The position numbers and the translations under genes are program-made. From Unio delphinus (Eukaryota; Mollusca; Bivalvia; Unionida; Unionidae), in NCBI GenBank assembly GCA_029339505.1, contig JAQISU010000164.1, positions 1,716,001-1,780,000 on the forward strand: a stretch of 64,000 bases of DNA. The letters run 5' to 3'. Shown one piece after another: positions 11,358-24,038 of the stretch. Positions within the stretch are counted from its first letter, which is position 1. Each line of letters starts with the position of its first letter. The notes below the pieces were generated by a model that ran no database searches, was not told the DNA's origin, and was given only the letters and a program-made list of their open reading frames with translations.

Positions 11358-12640
11358 CTAAGCACGATTTGATAGCTGAACTATGTATACCACTAAATAC
11401 GATTTGATAGCTGAACAATGTATACCACTAAATACGATTTGATAGCTGAACTATGTATACCACTAAATACGATTTGATAGCTGAACTATGTATATCACTG
11501 AATACGATTTGATAGCTGAACTATGTATACCGCTAAATACGATTTGATAGCTTAACTATGTAAACCACTGAATACGATTTGATAGCTGAACTATGTATAC
11601 CACTAAATACGATTTAATAGCTGAACTATGTATACCACTAAATACGATTTGATAGCTGAACTATGTATACCACTAAATACGATTTGATTGCTGAACTATG
11701 TATACCGCTAAATACGATTTGATAGCTGAACTATGTGTACCGCTAAGCACGATTTGATAGCTGAACTATGTATACCGCTAAATACGATTTGATAGCTGAA
11801 CTATGTATACCAATAAATACGATTTGATAGATAGCTGAACTATGTATACCACTAAAGACGATTTGATAGCTGAACTATGTATACCACTAAATACGATTTG
11901 ATAGCTGAACTATGTATACCGCTAAATACTATTTGATAGCTGAACTATGTATACCGCTAAATACGATTTGATAGCTGAACTATGTAAACCGCTAAATACG
12001 ATTTGATAGCTGAACTATGTATACCACTAAATACGATTTGATACCTGAACTATGTATACCACTAAATACGATTTGATAGCTGAACTATGTATACCGCTAA
12101 ATACGATTTGATAGCTGAACTATGTATACCGCTAATACGATTTGATAGCTGAACTATGTATACCGCTAAATACGATTTGATAGCTGAACTATGTATACCA
12201 CTAAATACGATTTGATAGCTGAACTATGTATACCACTAAATAGGATTTGATAGCTGAACTATGTATACCACTAAATACGATTTGATAGCTGAACTATGTA
12301 TACCACTAAATACGATTTGATAGCTGAACTACGTATACCACTAAATAAGATTTGATAGCTGAACTATGTATACCACTAAGCACGATTTGATAGCTGAACT
12401 ATGTATACCACTAAAGACGATTTGATAGCTGAACTATGTATACCACTAAATACGATTTGATAGCTGAACTATGTATACCACTAAATACGATTTGATAGCT
12501 AAACTATGTATACCGCTAAATACGATTTGATAGCTGAACTATGTAAACCGCTAAATACGATTTGATAGCTGAACTATGTATACCACTAAATACGATTTGA
12601 TAGCTGAACTATGTGTTCCGCTAAATACGATTTGATACTT
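11358..12640. repeat. 35-bp minisatellite, about 36 copies
   Basis: The unit runs AACTATGTATACCACTAAAT then ACGATTTGATAGCTG. Copies are highly uniform. The commonest variant is ACC-ACT versus ACC-GCT, interspersed along the array. Rare copies show CACGATT, AAGACG, a one-base deletion near 12,135 or a GATA duplication near 11,830. No coding potential is evident. Confidence 0.95.
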
Positions 12641-12659
12641 ATTAAGAGAACTGTATATA

Positions 12660-13910
12660 CGAATAAACATGATTTAACAAATGCTATTAAATCTTAAACA
12701 GAACTTATTCAACTTGTTTTGGTGCAACCGAAGATGCTATTCATACTGAACAGACTTTTAGGATCTTTTAGTATAAATTCATATCAAACATACATTTTAT
12801 TGTTTGGCTGTGTGGAATTGTTTTAGGATGGGTGGCCTGTTTTGTTTTTTGTTTTTTGCATAACTATTTGAGAATGTGCTGATTATTATTACAGATCTGC
12901 ATATTCTGACAGTTTATGAGAAATATTTGTTATCATCACAGAAAGCAGGAGTGGCCTTGGCAACCACGGTGCTCCATTTGGATCATTACGACAGGGCTAC
13001 CACCTGGATTTACACACGGTGCCACCTGTGAAACGGGTATTTGGAAATAAACTTTTAAACAAGTTTTGTATAATATTGAACTTAGGTCGCTTTAAAATTA
13101 CTTTCTCCTTTCGATATATTAAACAAATTACTAACGCCAAATCGGTCTCAATGAACGCTGTCAAGGGCGTCAACAATTTCGACACTTATATTGCGAAATG
13201 GGTCAATAGGTTTTCTTCCTTCAGTGTCCTCTAGCAACATGATGGCATTGAAAAAGCAAATGTTCTCTACATACGAGGAATACGCCTTTAGTGTGTCAGA
13301 CTGGAAAACCTTAATTACACAATACACTCTACGAATCTAAGAGAATAACACAGAAGAGTAGATTTATTTTTCTCTCAAACGTTTTTAACTTTCAGTAGCC
13401 ATTTTATCAATGATGGTAATATTTTGTTGGATTTTTTTAATGTAAGTTCTTTTTTTAATTTAACCATTCCTATATGCAGGTATGCACACGTGTGTGCTTA
13501 TGTGTCTATATGTGCACACATACACGTGTACACGAATTTGTTACTAACTAAAATCGCTTCCCCATTTGCGCCTCAAACCGAATAAATAGCTGTAAGTCAG
13601 TAGTAGGTAGGATTGGATATGACGTTATGCTCGCTGTCCTGAATACAGTACAACAGCTATGAAATTTCATTCATCATTCAAAATGTTTTACGTATACTGA
13701 CATTGTTGGGTATGCCTTCAGCTCTTGTTTATAGTGATCTGTTAAAGAGGTAATTTCATAATGTTTTCTATATTAATTATCACTATAACTATAGAATAAA
13801 ACTACAGTAATTTAGTTTATTTACGTACGTATTGGCTTGTAATCAGGCCGATTTCGCAATCTGCCTTAAGTTGTTGGAGTTCTGCCAGACACTGACTGGT
13901 GAAGTGTTCC
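12660..13910. other. No gene recognised
   Basis: Mixed sequence with short frames and an imperfect GT/CA inverted stretch at about 13,480-13,530. A short exon-like frame at 12,940-13,020 was judged too weak (see rejected items). Confidence 0.4.
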
Positions 13911-14530
13911 CTATTAGTGCTCAGTTACCGAGATGTTCCCAATAACGTGCTACATTCGGAAATAATTCTCTAGTTCCTATTCTATTCATGCGAGTCAAAG
14001 CTTTTTCTCGAATATTCAGATCACAGTTTATTTCCCTGTATAGCCGCTGTGTTTTTTTTTTCAGTACTGAACTAACCAGCGTGTCCAAATGATAATAAAT
14101 CATATAATGTACAGTAAAGTATGTTCAATGGTGAAATTTGTAGTTTTTTTTGTGTAAATGTTTTTAATAGAGTAGCCAATATTGGAAGGGGGGGGGGGGG
14201 CTGAACTTTAAACAAAACTTGTTATGTCCACTTGCGAGCATGCATAAATAATTAATTGCTCACTGTACTCTGTCTGTCTCTCTTTCTGACAGTATTTCTC
14301 TCACACACAGACGCTATATCATACCACACCAAACCACACCAGAATGATGATATTCAAAAGATTGAACACTGTATATAAATACCAATAAAGCGTAAAACAA
14401 ACTCGGGTATCACCAAGACAAGAGAGGAGCGAACAAAGAAAGAAAGCAAAATAGTTATATCATTTACTAAAAATTTTGTTCTAATAGTACAAACACCCCC
14501 AATATATGTTATGTGTGCCTTGGTACAAAC

Positions 14531-14725
14531 CAGAGGCGTAGCGGTGATATTTTGCGCCCGGGGACGAACCATAAAATTGGCGCCCCAGCGATCTTGTGAC
14601 CGATTTATTACCCTTGTTTACTTATTATAATGTAACGTTGTAAGCCTCATTTTGGCGCCCCTGTACCATGGCGCCCGGGGACATATGTACACCCCTGCCC
14701 CCCCCCCCCCCCCGGTACGCCTCTG
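14531..14725. mobile_element. hAT-like MITE, 195 bp
   Basis: The ends are inverted: CAGAGGCGTAGC at the left and GGTACGCCTCTG at the right, 10-11 matching bases. Direct repeats GTACAAAC flank it at 14523-14530 and 14726-14733, an 8-bp target duplication. TIRs beginning CAGAGGCG or CAGGGG with 8-bp duplications are the hallmark of the hAT superfamily. There is no transposase, so it is non-autonomous. The interior is GC-rich, repeats GCGCC-rich motifs and ends in a C14 run. Confidence 0.85.
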
Positions 14726-15085
14726 GTACAAACACCACATACATGTGTACCCACGAGGAAAGAAACACTCGGTTAAACGTTAAAACTAGTCATCCACTAC
14801 ATGGATCTACACAATAAGCAAGCTTAGACACGGATCTATATACAACAAGAATAAACAAATGGGGTTTGAAAAGCTATAATCCTTTTCATATTTTACTATA
14901 CAACTTTAAATTTGCAATATAACATAAATTTAGACAATAATATAACTTTAGCCTGAAGAATACTGTAACAAATCTGATCACACTTTGTTATGTGAAATAT
15001 GTCTGCTCACATGCAAATTTGGAATAAACTTCAGAAACCACTGTCCCTACAAGTAACAGATGATATTTGAAAAAAGAAGGATGCG

Positions 15086-15198
<113 letters not shown>

Positions 15199-15229
15199 TT
15201 TAGATTTTTAACGTAGCTTTAGCAACGTT

Positions 15230-16865
15230 TCAGTCATATCGTTACGATGTCAGTTTATAGTGATGTCTAGCACTGAGACATCATGCCGCAGACATCAATA
15301 AGCTATACTTTAAATGTCTTGGAAATATTACCGCGGCCATGTATTTGATGTCTAGAGATATCCACAGTCTAGTATTTAGTTCTAACACAATGCCAGAGAC
15401 CGGAAATTTGAGTTGGTGAAGGCGACCGCTCGAATAATTTGACAAAAGCTTGCGTTATCATACCTATGTGTTAGAGCTTAGTTCTAAGATAAGAGGGAAG
15501 CCCGCGGGGTTAACGATGCGTGTTCTTATCCGTACCCACGTTGACGGGCACCGATACGGACATTGTCCGCTAAGTTTGATTGGATCGGTTCGCAGCCATA
15601 TCCAATCGGAATCGAGACAGGGTGTGATCACAATTCCAATCCGAAGAATAACTTTCCGAACTTATAAATGAAAAGTTAGTATTTTCCTGGGAAGATTGCT
15701 CAGCAAACGGGTTACTCAGAGGGAGCCACTCGTAATTTGGCGGCAAACCCTGGAGGTAGATTTTATAGAAAGAAAAGCTTCGAAAAGGTCAGTAAGTTAT
15801 TTGCTCGATTTTTGCAGAATATTACGGCATCATAATTGTAATTATTTGCAGTATGTACACCTAATAAATAGCATCATTTAGTACGTAGACTTATCTTTTT
15901 AGTGTTTCATTTACATGCATATATGAGAAATGGGTTTGGGCCTACGTAGGGAATTATAAGATGTGAGGCGGAATGATGTAGATGATTCAGATTGTGGTTA
16001 GAATAAATTTTGTAATTTGCTATTAGATAACTTCGTAGTAAACTACTGCATTTATTAATGTGTTATATTTCAATTTACACATGCTTAAATTGTGAATGTG
16101 GAAAATGGATGACATATGTAAGATTAGTTACTGTGGATGTATGCATATATCAGAGTATGGATGTTTGAATGTTTGTGAACTTTGTACGAGTTGAAAGGTA
16201 AATAAATGCATCTAATTATTGTTATATTATATAGCATAACATAATAATATGCTAATTAACTTATATGACTACCTATGTAAGTACTGCGTATAATACTAGT
16301 GATTTACTGGTAAACCGAAATGACGTACAGAGTCAGCTGATAACATCTATTTTGGTTGACCAATGAGAACATAGTTTTACATTTTGCGCGTTGCAATTGC
16401 ATAATTGAGCGCCTTCATGATTATGATCAGCGGTAAAGTTGATAAACGGAGTGCATACTTTAAAGGTACAGTTGTAAGAAAAATTGGATGAGGTCTAATA
16501 TGTAGAATCTCTGAGCTAAACGCCAACTGAAAATAGGTTATAAATAAATACAGGACGTAATTTTCCTTTAACTAATAAGAGGACAATATTCTATTGAGCA
16601 CTTTGTTCTTGCATAATAAGCGGGCGCGATCAGGGCCATGTCGAGCGGTACCGTGGAAAATGATTTAGCATTCCTTAAAGGTATGATATTAAGTAGCTTA
16701 AAATATCCGCGTTTAGTGTTAAATAGGTCGCGCGAGCAAGGATACAAGTGTCTTCCTTGTAGTTATTATATAGTACATGTAAGTCAGCTTAATTGTAAAG
16801 AACGATACGAGCCCCTGTGATCCAAAGGTTTGGTGGGATTTTTTGTGTGTACCATGAATATACAG
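15230..16865. other. No supported gene; CpG-richer patch
   Basis: At 15,320-15,780 CpG and GC are higher than around it, which could be promoter-like, but no exon can be supported. A possible start exon at 16638-16680 (MSSGTVENDLAFLK then a GTATGA donor) is noted without a partner exon. Confidence 0.35.
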
Positions 16866-16868
16866 GAT

Positions 16869-16918
<50 letters not shown>

Positions 16919-16931
16919 GATGATGACGACG

Positions 16932-16978
<47 letters not shown>

Positions 16979-16988
16979 GATGATGACG

Positions 16989-17031
<43 letters not shown>
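16869..17031. repeat. Compound (AAT)n/(GAT)n/(GAC)n microsatellite
   Basis: Two rounds of AAT, AAT-GAT, GAT-GAC blocks then AAT again, a duplicated compound pattern. Long poly-Asn, poly-Ile or poly-Leu frames across it are artefacts. Confidence 0.95.
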
Positions 17032-17033
<2 letters not shown>

Positions 17034-17867
17034 CGTTCACAGAATGAACAAAAGCACATTATTAAATTTTAATAACCTACCATTTCTATTTCCCGAGTAC
17101 AAAGTGCAGTGGGGGGAATGGTTGGGGCAAGACTAATGTTGGACTTTTGCCTTTAATAAAGAATTAAATTACCTGATGTTCTCAAATGAGATTTATGATA
17201 ATATACCTAAAACATGCTTTAACAAATTATGCATCACTGTAACAAACCCTTGAAATGCCCCTGATTCTGAGAGCCCTTTGTATATGTATTTCCGGGAAAA
17301 CGACTCTCATACTAGATATTACAGGCAATATTCAGAGATATATGCTGTGAGTGGAGTAATCAGTGATTGATCAAAGGACGTATTCACTCACTAATAGCTG
17401 AATTAATTATTTATGTACAGGTGACCGAAATATTAGATATAGTAGTATTTGCTTGCGAGTGTGTTAAACCATGGTAGAAAAGGATGACAGAATGGAAGGC
17501 ATACAGTTATGAGTATGGGATTTTCCAATTTGTTTTACTTTCGATATTGTGTTGTACTTTCAAATGCAGTAATAGATTTTAAATGGATAAAAAGATTCCA
17601 AACGACGTGAAAATAGGATGTAATGGGAAAGGTAAGCATATTTGAAGTTTCGTTTCCATCTACATTGCATAGTTTACAGTTGTAGACTCTTTCCTAATTG
17701 ATTGCGTGTGTCGCGAAAAACAGCAAACTGTTATTATTAATGGAGCCCAGTTAACCACAAATGTCTTCTGTTAAGGCTGGGCACTCGACTGTAAGAGTTG
17801 GGCTGGGTGGGGTGAGACGACTTAGTATTGTGTACGAACTAACCTCTGATTTTCAGCGAGGCTATAG

Positions 17868-18243
17868 ACCACAGGGGTTCGTTACAAAGATAATTATGTG
17901 TATCCGTCCATTTATCAAGAGATGGGGGTTCTAACCTGTAACAGTATATCACAAAGGAATACATGATTCCACACCCCTCGGTAGTTCCAACGCTGCTAGT
18001 CCTAATTTCCAACTTGAGCCAGTCGTAATCAAGAATAGTCCCATTTTCAAAATTGCTCGACACACTTCGTTCAGTATGTGACATATTAGAGAAATGCAAT
18101 AATTGTTCACCGATTTAACGTCTGGACACGTAATGGCAGGCAGTGCCGTTTGCATTCGGATAGTCTTGAATTTCACCATTGACTGAAAGATAAGATTTGA
18201 ACAAATGAGTCCGCGGTTTTCTTTGTAAAGAACCCCTGTGATT
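17868..18243. mobile_element. Candidate MITE or foldback element
   Basis: CACAGGGGTTC.TTACAAAG at about 17871-17890 is repeated in inverted form at about 18221-18240, 19 of 20 bases matching. A third similar end (TTGTAAAGAAC..CCCCTGTGATC) is at about 16,793-16,820. No convincing target duplication was seen, so the class is open. Confidence 0.4.
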
Positions 18244-18249
18244 GTCTTC

Positions 18250-18995
18250 AAAAATAATAGGTCAAACTACTAAGCACGTAAAGGGTATACCTGAAGCACG
18301 TTATTCATAAATCGTTATGAATTACTGCTCAAAATCTAGTTACTCTGTGACACTTTTAAACACAATCTTATATTTTTTAGATATATCAAAACTAGGCAAA
18401 CCAATAACTTTATATTAAAAAAAGTTATATGACCTGTAAATAAGTTGTTTTCTTTTGCCCACATTATATTTTTATATTTTCTAGCAAAGATACGGCGGCT
18501 TATAATTGGGGCTCATTGAGGGTACACTAATTAAAAACATGTCTAAAAATATCAGCAAATTTAACGATTGCAAACAAATAGGTTTGCAAAAGAAAATAAA
18601 CCAATATATAATGTTCGATATATATTTAAGAAAAATAGTGGATATTTTTTTCATAGGATTAAATGACCATAGTTGCGTATTTATCGATGTGGAAATTTTA
18701 CCTAATCACTCACTAAGTAATTAAAGAACAAATGAATTTATGTGAACCTTGTGTGTCATTAAGTAAAATTTACACGTCAATAAATAGCCTGCCAACATCA
18801 TGTGATCGTTATAATTCCAATTTAATTCTTTTTTGTCATCAAATTAGCAGATTTCATCAAGAAAACATTCACAATTAGGTAGATCCAAGTTTCCTTACAT
18901 TAGCCTCTTAACTGCGGCATAATACATAGCCCGGTTTTCCTTTGCCAAGAGGCATCGACTCTATATATAGTTACATAGAGTGGAGTGTCAGAGTG
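18250..18995. other. No gene recognised
   Basis: Very AT-rich sequence with short frames only. Confidence 0.45.
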
Positions 18996-18997
18996 TG

Positions 18998-18998
<1 letters not shown>

Positions 18999-19061
<63 letters not shown>
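18999..19061. repeat. (TA)n microsatellite
   Basis: TA dinucleotide run of about 31 units. Confidence 0.95.
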
Positions 19062-19064
<3 letters not shown>

Positions 19065-19065
<1 letters not shown>

Positions 19066-19935
19066 CTGTTGTTTAAACCAGCTTATTCTTTTTTTCGGGT
19101 GTAAAACTACGCTTGCGTATGACACATGTTGTAATAGCATCCCTTGTCTTGTTCTTCCTTTCTACGCATTTCGATCTTTCATTAGCAAACTCGTATCTAT
19201 TTTTAGTGAGATCCCTTCGTCGACATATGACCATGACCTTCATTACCAGCCGATGAAACATTGTCGTAGCAAAATGTAATAACATCTCCGGATCGGCTTG
19301 AAAAGCCTGCCGTATGATTCCTTGAGCAACAAAAAAAAAAAAAGCGGGTGGGGTGGGTGAATTATGAAATGCAGAAATGACTGTCCAATTACATTGTTTT
19401 AACTTCTATTCGGCGATTATAATCAGGGGCTTCAACATTTTGGTCGGAAATCACAAAAGTGGGTAGATTTCCCTTGTTGTTATTAGTATGGTGTAAAACG
19501 TTGATATAGATGAAGTTTCCCATAAAACTACATGGAAATCTGGAACGAAATGTAGTATGCTGAATTTACCGATGTATAAAAATATGACCAGTGTGATTTA
19601 TATCCAATGAGACTGTAGAATATTCAGTCGTTTCATAACAATTAGAACTAAAACAAGAGTGACAAAAAGATGAAACCAAATTTGCATTTAGCTCTCTCAA
19701 CGGGACGATATTATTAAGCAACACTGAACTTCAACTTTGTCTACTTTAGATTTTCTAAGAAATTTAGCTCTAGTGAGCAAGTCAGAAAGAGTATCGCTGA
19801 AAGATTCACTGTACAAGTTCGATTCTCATTATAATCCTATGGAAACACCGTCGAACTAAAATTTAATAATTTTAAATTTCTAAATACTAACGATTAAAGC
19901 TAAATCTGTCATTAATGACAAATCATTGATCTAAG
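19065..19935. other. No gene recognised
   Basis: AT-rich sequence, short frames only, with an A13 run at about 19330. Confidence 0.4.
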
Positions 19936-19939
19936 TATA

Positions 19940-20758
19940 TATGCGACGAAAACATTATCTCTTAGAAAAGACCAATCCTTGATGTAAGCTTCTTTGTCTA
20001 GAAAACATATCTGTTAGAATACACCAATCTTGGATGTAAGCTTCTTTGCGGAGAAAACAGTATCTCTTAGAACAGACCAATCCTTGATGTAAGCTTCTTT
20101 GTAGAGAAAACAGTATGTCTTAGAATAGCCCAATTCTTGATGTAAGCTTCTTAGTGGATAAAACAGTATCTCTTAGAATAGACCAATCCTTGATGTAAGC
20201 TTCTTTGTGGAGAAAACAGTATGTCTTAGAAAAGACCAATCCTTGGTGTAAGCTTCTTAGTGGAGAAAACAGTATCTCTTAGAATAGACCAATCCTTGAT
20301 GTAAGCTTCTTTGTTGAGAAAACAGTATCTCTTAGAATACACCAATCCTTGATGTAAGCTTCTTTGTTGAGAAATGAGTATCTCTTAGAATACACCAATC
20401 TTTGATGTAAGCTTCTTTGTTGAGTTAACAGTATCTCTTAGAATAGCCCAATCCTTGATGTAAGCTTCTTTGTGGAGAAAACAGTATGTCTTAGAATACA
20501 CCAATCCTTGATGTAAGCTTCTTTGTGGAGAAAACATTTTCTGTTAGAATTAACCAATCCTTGATGTAAGCTTCTTTGCTGAGAAAAGAGTATCTCTTAC
20601 AATACACCAATCTTTGATATAAGCTTCTTTGTGGAGGAAACATTATCTCTTAGAATAGACCAATCATTTATGTAAGCATCTTTTTGGAGAAAACAATATC
20701 TCTTAGAATAGACCAATCCTTGATATAAGCTTCTTTTTAGAGAAAACATTATCTCTTT
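19940..20758. repeat. 53-bp satellite, part 1 (about 15 units)
   Basis: Units run TAGACCAATCCTTGATGTAA then GCTTCTTTGTGGAGAAAACA then GTATCTCTTAGAA, with a HindIII site (AAGCTT) in almost every copy and 5-15 % variation. The array stops in mid-unit at the LTR start at 20759. Confidence 0.95.
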
Positions 20759-21083
20759 TGCTACGTGCTTAGGCTTGAATAAACAGTAACATCGAAAGAG
20801 TGAAAATAACAAGCTTGTAAAAAATTAATAAACAATTTATTGAGCACAAATATTTTCTAGAAAAGAAAAAAATAAACTTACGGTTTTAAGAATCAATTCC
20901 AAAATTAATCCAAAAATAATTCAAAATATAATCCACTAGTGAAATTGCAAAAGTCCTGGTAATAAAATGTCCAAATAATTCCCAGTTCGAATCTTAGTGA
21001 AGCATCCAAGATGGAAGACGATGTCACGTGATGAAGTCAGTTCTGGTCTTATGAAATTCAATGAGCACAATTATTTTCAGGAA
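20759..21083 (-). repeat. 3' LTR remnant of the decayed Gmr1-like element
   Basis: It matches the first 320 or so plus-strand bases of the LTR at 24039 (GCTTAGGC, AACAAGCTTGTAAAAA and GTCACGTGATGAAGTCAG). The similarity ends at about 21083, where RT coding sequence begins. Confidence 0.9.
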
Positions 21084-22320
21084 AGTTTTATCTGATTTTG
21101 GAACAAGTATGCAAGGTGAACTCCAATCACTTTTACTGGGCTCGATAAAATCATTCTCCAGCAAATAATGAATTTCTGTTTTTAAGTATTCCTGTTTGAG
21201 TGGATTCATCCTGTATGGATGTTGTTTGACAGGTTTGGAATTTACAATTTCAACGTCATTAAAATTTGTGTTTGTCCTTGTAGGAACATCTGGAAATAAG
21301 TGCTCATATTCAAATAATAACTGTTTCAGTTCATTTCTTTCTTGCACTTGTAAATGTGAAAGTTTCTGGTCTAGATCTTTCATAAATTCCTAATTGCAAA
21401 GATTCGTCATTTCAAAATCAGTAGAATCTGATGATATTCCTTCACTGAGTAGGACAGGTAAAACTAAATTAATTACATGTTTAACATGGCTATCTCTTTC
21501 AACATACTCTTTTAGCATGTTTATATTTCGTTCATTATATGAGTTGTTTTTGTTTGCGCCTCCTTGGAGTATTTATGATGTAATTTAAGTCATTAATTTT
21601 CCTGTCAACTGTGTAGGGACCATACTATTTGGCCTGAAGAGGATTTGGTGGCATTGGTAAGAGAGCCAGGACTCTATCACCAGGCTGAAAACTCCTTTCC
21701 TTCGATTTTTTTTATCATATCTTGATTTCATTTTAGATTGAGCAGAGTGCAGATTTGCTCTTGCGACCTCACAGGCCTTTGACAACTTGTATCTAAAATC
21801 GGAAACATAATCAAGAAGATTGATCTCAATATCTTCATTATAGGGAAGTTTCTCTTTGAATAACTTCAATGGTCCACGCACAGTGTGTCCAAAAACCAGT
21901 TCAAAGTGACTGAAGCCTAAAGATTCTTGAACTATTTCTCTAACAGCAAACAATAGTAAATGAATGCCTTCATCCCAATCTGTATTCGTATCAAAACAAT
22001 ATGATCGGATCATATTTTTTAAAGTCTTATGGATTCTTTCTAATGCCCCTTGTCTCTCAGGTTGATAGGCAGAAAATTTGAATTGCTGAATGCTCAATTC
22101 ATACATAACGTGTTGGAAAATTTCAGACATGAAGTTTGAGCCTTGATCAGACTGAACAGATTTGGGAAGGCCATACTGAGTTAAACACTTTATCAAAGCT
22201 TTTACTATTGTATACTCTACTCCCTGAATAAGAACACTTTCATTACAAGAAGACTTCTCAGAAAAAGGCAGCGTACCTGACAATAAAAGACTCTGAGAAG
22301 CTCCTGTGTCCCTTAAAATT
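21024..22320 (-). pseudogene. pol remnant: protease, integrase core, RT start
   Basis: On the minus strand the protease motif LRDTGASQSLLLSG (about 22,280-22,320) runs in frame, after VLIQGVEYT, straight into integrase (IVKALIKCL, then SVQSDQGSNF with the second catalytic Asp, and QGALERIHKTLKNMIRS with the Glu). The H2C2 finger and first catalytic Asp are missing, an in-frame deletion. Integrase ends with a frameshift near 21,690. The RT N-terminus follows at 21383-21024, with SDWSSPCILVPKSD, then the frame enters LTR sequence. RT palm motifs including the YxDD box and RNase H are absent. Integrase before RT is seen directly; the Gmr1-like label is established for that order. Confidence 0.85.
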
Positions 22321-23493
22321 TTAATAGGGGTGGGATTGGCTGAATCACCCAAGAGTGATATTGAACCCTTCGATATGAATGGTTCATAATTCTCCATAAT
22401 AAAATCAGACTGGGATTTATTAGACCCAACAAATGTATTGCTTTCAATACATGACCAAGACCTCTTAGAAATAAGAGCATTTGGAACAGGTCTGTCTTGA
22501 TTCTGATGCCTTTTTTCAATTTGTAGCAATCAGAAATAACGTGTCCTTTTTTCTTGCAATAGGTACACGCCGGAAGAGATAGGGATCTAGAATCAAGCTT
22601 CTCTGAAGTTTGATTTTTGAAAGTTGTGCTAGTCTGAGTCTTTAAAAAACTTGTATTTGGCTGAAATACATTTCTGCCAGAAGACTGTTGAGTAGAAGTC
22701 TTGTTAACAAAAGGAACTTTATGTGTCAAAGAATATTCGTCAGCAGCTCGTGCAGCATTCTCCAAGGTTTCAATCCTATACTTATCGAGATAAGACTTAA
22801 CGTCACTATGGACACAGTTTTTGAACTTTTCAATTAATATAATTTGCTTGAGATTTTGATAATCTTGTTCAACTTTCTTGGCTAAGCACCATCTATCAAA
22901 CAACTGCTCTTTTTCTCAAGCAAATTCGACATGAGTTTGTCCAGCTTCTTTTCTGCAATTTCTGAATTTTTGCCGATAAGCTTCAGGGACTAACTTATAA
23001 CCCCTTAGAATGCATTTTTTAACCACATCATAGTCACCACTCTGGTGAACAGACAGTGAAGTGTAAATCTCACTAGCCTTACCAGTGAAAACACATTGCA
23101 ATAACTGAGTCCAACGCTCCCTTGGCCACTTTAAATTTTCAGCAAGTTTTTCAAAACGAATGAAGTATTTGTCTACTTCTTTTTCTCTGAAAGGGGGCAC
23201 TAATATAATATTCCTTGCTAAATCAAAACTTAAATTTGGATTTGAAGTATGAAGGTGTTTTTCACTTGCCAGCTCTATTTCTTTCATTTTACATTGATAT
23301 TCCATTTCTTCCTTCTCATCTCTCTCTTTATCAATTTGTTTTTCTTGTGACCAAATGTACATCTGCTCTTTTTGTAATTCACATTGTCTTTCTTTCTCCT
23401 CTTTGTCAAATTGTAATTGTCTTTCCTTCTCCCTTTCCTGTCTCTCTCTCACTCTCTCTCCTCTTTTACATATTGTAATTGTTTTTCTTTCTT

Positions 23494-23570
<77 letters not shown>

Positions 23571-23902
23571 TCTTTTTCATATTGTAATTTTCTTTCTTTC
23601 TCCCTTTCTTAAAATTCTAGCTTCTTCAACTCTAATTCCATCTTAAATATTAATTCTAATTTCTTCATTTTAATGTCAGAGTCTGCTGCAGACTTACTGA
23701 CCGAAATCAAAGCACTTTTTTCCAAAACATTTTTTTCTACCAAATATTGGACCAAAATCTTTTTGATATCTTGTTTCGTTAAAGAAGCCTTGACTTCAGA
23801 AAGATCATATTTTCTGGCAAGTTGAATCAACTCATCTTTTTTGAAAAGATCTAATTGCTCCTGAGTAGGATTAGAAAGAAATATTTCTACTTTAGATGTC
23901 AT
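22313..23902 (-). pseudogene. gag remnant of the decayed Gmr1-like element
   Basis: The frame starts at 23902 (MTSKVEIFLSNPTQ). A coiled-coil region rich in Glu, Lys, Arg and Gln is interrupted by a TAA near 23,607 and by a (TC)n tract that reads Arg-Glu repeats. A SCAN-like capsid domain follows at about 23,250-22,730 (FIRFEKLAENLKWPRERW, then YRQKFRNCRKEAGQTHVEF), with a stop near 22,916. The zinc knuckle CTYCKKKGHVISDC lies at about 22,530-22,575. Gag of Gmr1-like elements is the accepted source of the vertebrate SCAN domain, and the helical pattern here agrees. Confidence 0.8.
23502..23573. repeat. (TC)n microsatellite inside gag
   Basis: About 36 TC units; in gag orientation GAGAGA encodes alternating Arg and Glu within the coiled coil. 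Confidence 0.9.
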
Positions 23903-24038
23903 TTTAATATAAGCCTGCCAGTCTCAATAAAGATTTTAAAAAATTCAAAAACTAGGGGAATTCAAATTTAAAACAAAAGTTTTCTAAAAAAAAATTCTAG
24001 ACAAATTCCAATTGATCCCAATGAGCACCCAATTTATA

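Noticed and set aside
10868..12640. CRISPR-like array
   Set aside because: The units are contiguous without unique spacers, in an animal genome; it is a minisatellite.
12940..13030. Exon-like peptide with QEWPWQPRC after a CATCACAG acceptor, resembling a serine protease start
   Set aside because: The frame lacks further protease motifs (no CGG, His or Ser box) and no second exon was found; too short to support.
16638..16680. Possible first exon MSSGTVENDLAFLK with a GTATGA donor
   Set aside because: No downstream exon of matching phase was recognised; start codon plus donor occur often by chance.
16784..17072. Long frames of poly-Ile, poly-Leu, poly-Asn and Asp across 16.8-17.1 kb
   Set aside because: They are translations of the (AAT)n/(GAT)n microsatellite on both strands.
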